Origin: Flavobacterium hibisci
GTDB taxonomy: Bacteria; Bacteroidota; Bacteroidia; Flavobacteriales; Flavobacteriaceae
Reading direction: 5' to 3'
Length of the DNA: 64,000 nucleotides
Assembly (NCBI RefSeq): GCF_020026925.1
Contig: NZ_JAIQDW010000010.1
Span: forward strand, 1-64,000
Made by a program: the position numbers and the translations under genes. The notes beneath the pieces were generated by a model. It was not told the DNA's origin. It did no database searches and worked only from the letters and a program-made list of their open reading frames with translations. This document shows positions 27,115 to 34,105 of this stretch, piece by piece (the stretch's first letter is position 1; every line of letters begins with the position of its first letter).

Positions 27115-28198
27115 TTAGCAGTTTTTTTAAAAATGGTCCGTATTCCGCAGCCATAATTTTATGTTCAGTAATGTTTGGATGTCCGGAACAACCGCTTGGT
27201 GTCATAGGCTTAAATTTGAAAATCAGAATGGGTTTGTGTGACTTATCCATATCGACTTCGGCTTTTATTTTATTCAGGCAATTTTCAAAAATCACTGCTT
27301 TTTCTCCATTTACCATTGGACTATTTGTCAACACCAATTGCGCATTCGGATTGTGTTTATAAAGCATTTTTATAAAATTGACATAACTCGAAACATATTT
27401 TTCAGGATCAAAAGACAGGCGCTCTTTTTTACCATCCCCATTCGAAAAATCATTCGTTCCTATCGCAATACTAATTATGTCCGGTTGAAAAGCAAAATTA
27501 TATTTAGGTTTAGAATTGTCTTTTGTCAGATATAAATTTTCATAAACAGCTGGCATAATCGGAACTTCAGGCCCCTCGTCATTCCAATTGCGATAAATTC
27601 CGATTCCGGAAACTGAACTCAATAAATAATCTGCATCAATATTTCTGGACAAGATGGGTCCGTAAGCATAAAAACCATTGTGATGGTCAAAATATTCGCC
27701 CTGATCACACGGAGTTGTGGACGGATCATTTGCTGCACCACTTGTTATGGAATCTCCAATAAATTCGATTTTTTTCTTTCTGACTGGAGTTATTGTCATT
27801 AATTTCGCTGTAGTTCCGGCAAATAAAACATTGCCCATTGTGGCTTCAGTACCCTTATAAATATTTAGGGTATGTACTTTTTGCTTTGAAACAGCTTTAA
27901 TCTCAAAAGACTGAACCGGCCCCTTTTCGACTCTTACTTTTCCAATGTATTGTCCATCAAGTTCTAAAACCACATAATTATGATGTTCCCAGGTGTCAAT
28001 ACTTTGAAGTAAAACAGCACATTTTTCGCCTGAAAAATTAAACGATACCGAAGCTGCAGTCCCGATCAATACTGCTTTATTATCCTCCAGCACATCTACT
28101 CTTCCGGCATATAAAAAGTTTTTTGCTTTAGTTTGTGAAACCGACATTTGCGAAATCAGCAAAAACAAAATTAAAAGCGTTATTTTTTTGATAAACAT
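27104..28198 (-). CDS. CE2-type acetylesterase (bimodular SGNH hydrolase)
   Basis: A 364-residue secreted enzyme (signal peptide ending MSVSQ). An N-terminal jelly-roll of about 110 residues (SVSFNFSGEKCAVLLQS, ELDGQYIGKVRV) precedes an SGNH domain with catalytic Ser150 in IEFIGDSITSG, block III IGTNDFSNG and the histidine His340 in CSGHPNITEH. This two-part build is that of carbohydrate esterase family 2, whose members favour 6-O-acetyl groups and act on acetylated glucomannan. It is the first gene of the esterase pair and lies 180 bases from the divergent NlpC gene. A possible -7 element, TATATTTG on the minus strand, is at 28230-28237. Confidence 0.87.
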   Translation of the reverse strand: MFIKKITLLILFLLISQMSVSQTKAKNFLYAGRVDVLEDNKAVLIGTAASVSFNFSGEKCAVLLQSIDTWEHHNYVVLELDGQYIGKVRVEKGPVQSFEIKAVSKQKVHTLNIYKGTEATMGNVLFAGTTAKLMTITPVRKKKIEFIGDSITSGAANDPSTTPCDQGEYFDHHNGFYAYGPILSRNIDADYLLSSVSGIGIYRNWNDEGPEVPIMPAVYENLYLTKDNSKPKYNFAFQPDIISIAIGTNDFSNGDGKKERLSFDPEKYVSSYVNFIKMLYKHNPNAQLVLTNSPMVNGEKAVIFENCLNKIKAEVDMDKSHKPILIFKFKPMTPSGCSGHPNITEHKIMAAEYGPFLKKLLNEK

Positions 28199-28321
28199 AA
28201 TTTATTCGTTAAAATATAAATACATTTCACAAATATATCCGAATTACATTTTACAGAAAGATACTAAAATATCAAAAAGCAATAAAAAAATACCAAAAAC
28301 GTTTATTAAACCAACCTCTTT

Positions 28322-28351
28322 TTGCTATTCTAAACAAACGCTTTATCTTTA
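28322..28351 (+). promoter_or_regulatory. Flavobacterial promoter of the NlpC/P60 gene
   Basis: TTG at 28322-28324, a 19-base spacer, then TATCTTTA at 28344-28351. This matches the Bacteroidota consensus TTG-N19-TAnnTTTG with one mismatch and lies 27 bases before the start codon. Confidence 0.6.
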
Positions 28352-28378
28352 TAAGCTAATAATTATCTGCCCGCTCAT

Positions 28379-28891
28379 ATGAAAACTACTATTCCCATCC
28401 TGTTTCTTTTGATTACTATTTTATTTTCTTCTTTTACTTTAAAAAAAGACAACAAAACACAATCTGATTCGGTTAAAAAAATCCAGACTAAAATTGAACG
28501 GGATTCTGTCATTTCGTATGCAAAACAATATTTAGGAACACGATATTTGTATGCAAGCAGTAATCCAGACAAAGGATTTGACTGTTCGGGTTTTGTATCT
28601 TACGTTTTCAAAAATTTTGGTTTGACCTTACCAAGAAGTTCCGGTGGTTATAAAAATGTGGGCAAGACCTTAAAACCTGATGAATTTAAAGTTGGGGATG
28701 TATTAGTATTTTATGGTTATAAGGACAAAAGTGTAATAGGTCACGTTGGCATCATCTGTGAAGCCAACGGAATGCAATCGAAATTTATTCACGCTTCATC
28801 AGGAAAAGCACAAAAAGTCACCATTACAGGACTTGACGAAGAACATTACACAAAACGTTTTTATAAATGTGTTGATGTTTTGTCTGAATAG
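28379..28891 (+). CDS. NlpC/P60-family cell-wall peptidase
   Basis: A 170-residue secreted or membrane-anchored peptidase. The N-terminal hydrophobic stretch (PILFLLITILFSSF) acts as signal or anchor. The NlpC/P60 domain spans about 42-168, with the catalytic Cys69 in GFDCSGFVSYVF, His122 in IGHVGII and His138 in FIHASSG. Such enzymes cleave D-glutamyl-diaminopimelate links in peptidoglycan stem peptides. It is a single gene with its own promoter (28322-28351), divergent from the esterases and followed by a large palindromic repeat that could end its transcript. No SH3 or LysM domain is present, so targeting must rely on other features. Confidence 0.92.
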   Translation: MKTTIPILFLLITILFSSFTLKKDNKTQSDSVKKIQTKIERDSVISYAKQYLGTRYLYASSNPDKGFDCSGFVSYVFKNFGLTLPRSSGGYKNVGKTLKPDEFKVGDVLVFYGYKDKSVIGHVGIICEANGMQSKFIHASSGKAQKVTITGLDEEHYTKRFYKCVDVLSE

Positions 28892-28930
28892 TTTGTTACA
28901 TCTTTAACAAGCTAAGAATTTCACGAAATG

Positions 28931-29042
28931 TTTTTTCACGCAGATTTTAAAAAGATTTAAGCAGATGTGTGCAGATTTTTTATTGAATAAGATCAAAATC
29001 TAATTAAATCTGCTGTTATATGCCAAAATCTGCGTGAAAAAA
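28931..29042. repeat. Large palindromic repeat with 18-base perfect arms
   Basis: TTTTTTCACGCAGATTTT (28931-28948) and AAAATCTGCGTGAAAAAA (29025-29042) are exact reverse complements. Inside are further CAGATTT/AAATCTG pairs. It sits between the convergent NlpC and L,D-transpeptidase genes and belongs to the same family as the hairpin at 22886-22949. It may act as a shared terminator. Confidence 0.75.
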
Positions 29043-29056
29043 TTAATATAACTACT

Positions 29057-30634
29057 TTATTCTTCAGTCAATAATTTAATCAGACTTTCATCTCTCTGGT
29101 AAATATCTTTATAGAAATTCAGCTGACCTTCGCGATCTACCCAAGCGGTGAAATAACCAATATAAACCGGAACTTTTTTCTTCAGGGTGTACCAGCTTTC
29201 TTTTCCGGCATGCATGGCTTTGTCAATTCTTTCCGGAGTCCATTTTGGGTCATCTTTCAACAATTCAATGGCCAGTTCACGTGGTTTTGCTACACGCACG
29301 CAGCCATGGCTAAAAGCCCTGCTTTCTCTTTCGAACAAACTTTTTGAAGGCGTATCATGCAGATAAATGTTACTGGAATTCGGAAATAAAAACTTTACAA
29401 GTCCAAGTGAGTTATTTTTCCCCGGAAGCTGCCGAACCGCTCCATTATTCCATTCCAGATTTTTCTTTGCGAGGTAGTTTTTGTCTTTCGCCATTCCGGG
29501 TTTGATTTCGCTTTTGATAATACTTGGCGGAACATTCCAATATGGACTGAAAACAATATTATTCATCATTCCGCTAAAAACAACCGTCTTGGTCATTGTC
29601 CTACCCACCACAACGGGTGATATAAAAGCAATTTTACCATCTTCGACTATATACAATCTAAATTCGGGAATATTGACTTCAATATACTTTTTACCTTTTT
29701 CCAGTTCAGGATCAATCCAGCGGCAGCGTTCCATATTGGCAATGATGGTTTTAATTCGGTCTGAAACAGGGATATTCAAATCATTAATATGTTCTAATAA
29801 AATAGTATTCTTTGGTGCATAGCCATGTCGTAATTCATAGTTTTTGACTGCTTTCATCAAAACCGTATCACAAACAGCACTTTTGTTATCCTCCTTAATA
29901 TCTCCGGTTACAAAAAGCCTTTCCCTTATTTGTGCAATTGTTGCCGAAGAATCTCCTAATTTTAGTCCTTTGTAATCTTCATCAACTTCAATTGTTTTCC
30001 AGTCTCCGTTTTTTTCAATATCTCTGTATTGATGAAGTGCATCACGAAGCTTGTAATACTGACTGAACATCTTGCTTTTCTTATCATCACTTATAGTCGA
30101 TTTTTCAAAAAGAGAATCGGTTAAAACCTGATAATTGAGTTTTTTTCGCGGAAGCAGCCATTCTAATGAAATGGATGTTTTCTCGTCAAAACCTCTGTAT
30201 ACTTTTTCAGCATAATAGAAATACAAATTGGTGATCATCAAATCGGTATTGACTTTTGAAAGTTTATTAACCGAATTGTTCTCAAAAATTAAATTGATTT
30301 CTTTATACGGAAAATTGGCTTTTAAACCTTCATTTTCTAAACCTTTATATTTATCATACAACGTATTTCCAAACTCAACAACTCCTTTATTATCAAGCCA
30401 TAATTGGGTAGATTGTTTTTTTGCGTACAAAGCGGCAACCTCATCCTGAAAATTTTTCAATTTAGGATACGCTTCATAAAATCCGGCGATTGCCAAACTG
30501 TCTATGGTAAGTTTTAATTCCGGAATGACGACCTCTGTTTTCTTTAGATTTTCTTCTTTTTTATCCCCTTTTGAATTGCATGACACAGCAATAGAAACGA
30601 GTATAATAACAGTAAAACTGCACCAAATTTTCAT
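29057..30634 (-). CDS. L,D-transpeptidase, YcbB/LdtD type, lipoprotein
   Basis: A 525-residue lipoprotein with lipobox IAVSC. The N-terminal half carries the scaffold domain typical of YcbB-like enzymes (YAKKQSTQLWLDNKGVVEFG, about 70-90). A short peptidoglycan-binding-like segment (KGLKLGDSSATIAQIRERL, about 223-241) follows, then the YkuD catalytic domain (about 317-465). The active site HDTPSKSLFERESRAFSHGC contains His426, His443 and the nucleophile Cys445, followed by VRV. It forms 3-3 crosslinks in peptidoglycan, or attaches proteins to it, and is the type resistant to most beta-lactams except carbapenems. It is a single gene with no linked partner. Confidence 0.93.
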   Translation of the reverse strand: MKIWCSFTVIILVSIAVSCNSKGDKKEENLKKTEVVIPELKLTIDSLAIAGFYEAYPKLKNFQDEVAALYAKKQSTQLWLDNKGVVEFGNTLYDKYKGLENEGLKANFPYKEINLIFENNSVNKLSKVNTDLMITNLYFYYAEKVYRGFDEKTSISLEWLLPRKKLNYQVLTDSLFEKSTISDDKKSKMFSQYYKLRDALHQYRDIEKNGDWKTIEVDEDYKGLKLGDSSATIAQIRERLFVTGDIKEDNKSAVCDTVLMKAVKNYELRHGYAPKNTILLEHINDLNIPVSDRIKTIIANMERCRWIDPELEKGKKYIEVNIPEFRLYIVEDGKIAFISPVVVGRTMTKTVVFSGMMNNIVFSPYWNVPPSIIKSEIKPGMAKDKNYLAKKNLEWNNGAVRQLPGKNNSLGLVKFLFPNSSNIYLHDTPSKSLFERESRAFSHGCVRVAKPRELAIELLKDDPKWTPERIDKAMHAGKESWYTLKKKVPVYIGYFTAWVDREGQLNFYKDIYQRDESLIKLLTEE

Positions 30635-30702
30635 AATAATTTTTTGAATAAAATTAGAAAAGTTTCCGTAAAAACAAATTCATTTCAAAATAATATTTTG
30701 GC

Positions 30703-30740
30703 AAAAAAAACTCCCGGCACATCACATGTCGGGAGTTTTC
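30703..30740 (-). terminator. Terminator of the DUF1573 gene
   Basis: AAAACTCCCGGCA and TGTCGGGAGTTTT pair (one mismatch) around a 7-base loop, with A-run before and T-run after, so it can act on both strands. It ends the DUF1573 transcript. Confidence 0.8.
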
Positions 30741-30764
30741 CACCTTTATATAATCAACTTTATT

Positions 30765-31178
30765 TTAGATAACTGTGCCTTTTAAAGTAAGGATTTTTGG
30801 AGTTGTTTCGGCACTTGTTGTAACCGTAACTGTTTTAGTAAAACCTCCTTTATTTGCCGCATTATAAGTTGCTGTGACTTTTGCAGATTTCCCGGGAAGG
30901 ATTGGTTCTTTAGTATAATCTGTAGCAGTACAACCGCATGATCCTTGTACATTTGTAATTACTACAGCTGTTTTTCCGGTATTTTTAAATTCGTAAACAA
31001 TTGCTTTTGGGGTTCCTTGTGGGATCTGTCCAACATCAATCGTTTCTGCTTTCCATACGATAGTGCTTTCTGCAGTCGCTCCAACAGAATTTGAAATTAA
31101 TGCTTTAACGGGAGAGATTGCTGAGAATGACATTAATCCTAAAGCTAAGATGAGCGTCGAAATTTTAATAATTTTCAT
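30765..31178 (-). CDS. DUF1573-family exported protein
   Basis: A 137-residue protein with an N-terminal signal sequence (MKIIKISTLILALGLMSFSA). A single immunoglobulin-like DUF1573 domain covers about 45-137, with the family marks IDVGQIPQGTPKAIVYEFKN, the GSCGCTATDYT loop with its two cysteines, and ILPGKSAKVTATYN. DUF1573 proteins are abundant in Bacteroidota envelopes and related to ASH/MSP domains; their role is unknown. It is divergent from the histidine kinase gene, with a 165-base shared control region. A possible -7 element, TAATTTTG on the minus strand, lies at 31222-31229. Confidence 0.9.
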   Translation of the reverse strand: MKIIKISTLILALGLMSFSAISPVKALISNSVGATAESTIVWKAETIDVGQIPQGTPKAIVYEFKNTGKTAVVITNVQGSCGCTATDYTKEPILPGKSAKVTATYNAANKGGFTKTVTVTTSAETTPKILTLKGTVI

Positions 31179-31281
31179 AGTCTGTTATTTTAAATTGGTG
31201 ATAGGGTTAAATTTTATATTTCAAAATTACTTTACAAAAAAACAATTCGCTGTTAACCGGTTTCAAATGTTTGTTAATGAC

Positions 31282-31312
31282 TTGTTAAGCGTGATTTTTA
31301 ATTCTAAATTTG
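31282..31312 (+). promoter_or_regulatory. Promoter of the two-component system
   Basis: TTG at 31282-31284, a 20-base spacer and a perfect TAnnTTTG element, TAAATTTG, at 31305-31312. It lies 31 bases before the TTG start codon of the histidine kinase. Confidence 0.55.
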
Positions 31313-31343
31313 ATTAATATTACACCCTCAAAAAAAGATTTCC

Positions 31344-32600
31344 TTGAAAATTAACAGACTTAACAGCATTATTATACTGGGATTAATAGCCATAATTGGC
31401 ATATTGATCGCACAATTGCTTTGGACAAAAGAGGCTTTTACATTAGAACAGAAAAAACTAAGTCAAAAAACTCATATCGCACTTCTCGAAGTAGTCAAAA
31501 AACTGCATGAAGGAACCAATCATGAATTGCCCGCACAAAATCCGGTACAAAAAATTGCAAATGATTATTATATCGTAAACATCGACAACGATTTTGAACC
31601 TGATATTCTGGAATTTTATTTGAAAACCGAATTCAAAAAAATGAATATCACCACTGATTTTGAATATGCTATGTATAATTGCCAAAGCGACGAAATGGTT
31701 TATGGTAATTACATTTCATTATCTGATAAAGGAAGAGCGAAACAATCGGTTTATTTTCCGAAACACAAAAATCTGGTCTATTATTTTGCTGTACGTTTTC
31801 CGCATGAAACGACTTATCTGTTTAGTTCTATGCGGTTTTGGTTTGTATTATCTATCGTTTTGATTTTCATTTTACTGATTTACGTCTATTCGATTTTGAC
31901 TCTTCTGCAGCAAAAAAAATATTCAGAACTCCAGCGTGATTTCATCAATAATATGACCCATGAATTTAAAACGCCTTTATCTTCGATTTTAATTGCATCA
32001 AAATATTTAATCGGACAAGATAAAATTAAGGAAGACAAAAAGCTGTACACTTATACCGATATCATCATTAACCAGAGTAACAAACTAAACAGTCATATTG
32101 AGCAGATTTTAAACATCGCAAAATCTGATTATACACCACTGGAATTAAAAAAAGAATTCTTATTAATCATCCCTGTTATTGAGGAAGTAATTGAAAATAT
32201 TCGTTTAAAATATCCGGAAGCTTCCATTAAAATTAAAACAGATTCAAACCATTACGAACTCGAAACCGATAGATTTCATTTTACCAATCTGGTTTATAAT
32301 TTACTCGATAATGCTGTAAAGTACTGCAATGAAAAGCCTGAAATTACGGTTGGAATTTTTACAGAAAATAAGCTATTAAAGCTGTCCTTTGAAGATAACG
32401 GAATCGGAATTGCTTCTAAAAATATTTCATTTATATTTGATAAATTTTACCGAATACAGAATGAAAAAAGCAACGAGGTTAACGGTTTCGGATTAGGTTT
32501 GTATTATGTAAAAAAGATTTGCGACCTTCAAAACTGGAAAATTTCAGCAACAGAAAACAGTACAAAAGGTGTCACCATAACTTTGTCAATCCCAATATAA
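31344..32600 (+). CDS. Sensor histidine kinase (TTG start)
   Basis: A 418-residue membrane sensor. Transmembrane segments lie at about 8-27 and 163-186, enclosing a periplasmic sensing domain of about 135 residues without a recognised fold. HisKA follows with the phospho-accepting His206 in NNMTHEFKTPLSS. HATPase_c follows with N box NLLDNAVKYC, G1 DNGIGI, F box FDKFYR and G2 GFGLGLYYVKK. The start codon is TTG, preceded by a good promoter; no ATG or GTG gives the first membrane segment. The response regulator begins 2 bases after the stop, so the pair is co-translated. The signal is not known; there is no linked gene that reveals it. Confidence 0.93.
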   Translation: MKINRLNSIIILGLIAIIGILIAQLLWTKEAFTLEQKKLSQKTHIALLEVVKKLHEGTNHELPAQNPVQKIANDYYIVNIDNDFEPDILEFYLKTEFKKMNITTDFEYAMYNCQSDEMVYGNYISLSDKGRAKQSVYFPKHKNLVYYFAVRFPHETTYLFSSMRFWFVLSIVLIFILLIYVYSILTLLQQKKYSELQRDFINNMTHEFKTPLSSILIASKYLIGQDKIKEDKKLYTYTDIIINQSNKLNSHIEQILNIAKSDYTPLELKKEFLLIIPVIEEVIENIRLKYPEASIKIKTDSNHYELETDRFHFTNLVYNLLDNAVKYCNEKPEITVGIFTENKLLKLSFEDNGIGIASKNISFIFDKFYRIQNEKSNEVNGFGLGLYYVKKICDLQNWKISATENSTKGVTITLSIPI

Positions 32601-32602
32601 AA

Positions 32603-33286
32603 ATGAGAAGCTTTAAAATTCTTTATACCGAAGATGATGAAACATTAGCTTTTTTAACCAAAGACAATCTGGAGCAAAATGACTATGAAGTTATTCATTG
32701 TCCTGATGGAAAATCAGGTTTGGAAAGTTTTAAAAACAACGATTTTGATATTTGTATTTTTGATATTATGATGCCAAAAATGGATGGTTTTGAATTGGCA
32801 ACAGAAATCAGAAAACTCAATACTGATATTCCGATTATTTTTCTCTCTGCTAAAACTTTAAAAGAAGACCGAATTAAAGGTTTGCGTCTGGGTGCAGATG
32901 ATTATCTTGTGAAACCTTTTAGCATTGAGGAACTGATCCTGAAAATTGAAGTTTTTCTAAAACGTTCGCAGAAAAAAAGCAAACCCGAAAAAGCGATTTA
33001 TGAAATAGGAAAATACCAGTTTGATACCAAAAATTTTATTCTCTTTAATAATGAAGAAAAGATTGGCCTTACACAACGAGAAGCCGAATTGTTGAAATTG
33101 TTTCTGGACAATAAAAATTCTGTTTTAAAAAGAGAACAGATTTTAACCGCACTCTGGGGAACCGACGATTATTTTATGGGACGAAGCCTGGACGTTTTTA
33201 TTTCGCGCCTTCGAAAAATTCTGGCAAATGAAAAAGATATTTCTATTGAAAACTTACATGGAATCGGGTTTCGATTTGTAATGTAA
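32603..33286 (+). CDS. OmpR/PhoB-type response regulator
   Basis: A 227-residue regulator. The receiver domain (about 3-118) has acidic residues Asp11/Asp12, the phospho-acceptor Asp54 in CIFDIMMPKMDG, and LSAKT and KPF later. The winged-helix DNA-binding domain of the OmpR type covers about 130-226 (GLTQREAELLKLFLDN, then RSLDVFISRLRKIL and HGIGFRFVM). I chose the ATG at 32603, giving MRSFKILYTEDDE, because longer in-frame starts lie inside the kinase gene and add no conserved sequence. It is the partner of the histidine kinase immediately upstream. Confidence 0.94.
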   Translation: MRSFKILYTEDDETLAFLTKDNLEQNDYEVIHCPDGKSGLESFKNNDFDICIFDIMMPKMDGFELATEIRKLNTDIPIIFLSAKTLKEDRIKGLRLGADDYLVKPFSIEELILKIEVFLKRSQKKSKPEKAIYEIGKYQFDTKNFILFNNEEKIGLTQREAELLKLFLDNKNSVLKREQILTALWGTDDYFMGRSLDVFISRLRKILANEKDISIENLHGIGFRFVM

Positions 33287-33340
33287 TTTACAGATTATGA
33301 TTATAAAAAATTTCGTATTTTTAATAGTAAACTTTTAGAT

Positions 33341-34105
33341 ATGAAACTGCATCATTTACGAAATGCCACTTTAGTCATTGAAACAGAAAAACATGTCATC
33401 TTAATTGATCCTATGTTAGGAAAAAGGAAAACTATAGCTCCTTTTACTCTTTTTCGTTATCCGCCAAAGAGAAACCCGCTGACAGCACTTCCCAAAAACA
33501 GCAGGGAAATTTTGAGTAAAGTCACGCATTGCCTGATAACACATTTGCACCCTGATCATCTTGACAAAGCCGGGGAAGTTTTTCTAAAAAGAAAATCAAT
33601 TCCGGTAATTTGCAGTAGTAAAGACGAAAAAAAGATAATACAGCGAGGTTTGACTGTCATTCAAACTTTAGATTACTGGCAACCACAAAATTTTCTGGAC
33701 GGAAAAATAACAGGAATTCCTGCCGTTCACGGATATGGCTTTATCGCCAAATTAATGGGAAATGTGACAGGCTTTTTTATAGAACTTCTGAACGAAAAAA
33801 CAATTTACATCAGCTCTGATACTATTTTCACAAAAGACACAGAAAGAGTCCTTACAGAATTAAAACCTGATATTGCAACTGTAGCCTGCGGTACCGCAAG
33901 ATTAGATTTTGGTCAGCCATTATTAATGAGAATGAATGATATACTAAAATTTACAGCTCTGGCTCCCGGAAAAGTTTTTGCCAATCATTTAGAAGCTTTA
34001 AATCATTGTCCGACAACAAGGGAAGAATTAAAAAAAGCTTTAGCCGAGAATAATCTTTTGTCAAAAACTACTGTTCCTAATGATGGAGAATGTGTGGAAT
34101 ATTGA
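33341..34105 (+). CDS. MBL-fold metal-dependent hydrolase (UlaG-like)
   Basis: A 254-residue cytoplasmic protein of the metallo-beta-lactamase fold. The metal-binding motif is THLHPDHLD (His68, His70, Asp72, His73). HLRNATLVIETEKHVILIDPML at the N-terminus is typical of the L-ascorbate-6-phosphate lactonase-like/YtkL branch, and SSDT and ANHLEALNHC provide later ligands. The substrate is unknown. It follows the response regulator by 54 bases and its stop codon directly abuts the stop of the convergent radical SAM gene, leaving no space for a terminator. Confidence 0.87.
   Translation: MKLHHLRNATLVIETEKHVILIDPMLGKRKTIAPFTLFRYPPKRNPLTALPKNSREILSKVTHCLITHLHPDHLDKAGEVFLKRKSIPVICSSKDEKKIIQRGLTVIQTLDYWQPQNFLDGKITGIPAVHGYGFIAKLMGNVTGFFIELLNEKTIYISSDTIFTKDTERVLTELKPDIATVACGTARLDFGQPLLMRMNDILKFTALAPGKVFANHLEALNHCPTTREELKKALAENNLLSKTTVPNDGECVEY

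Noticed and set aside
32519..32602. Longer N-terminus for the response regulator
   Set aside because: The extra 28 codons overlap the end of the histidine kinase gene; the receiver domain begins properly at the ATG at 32603.
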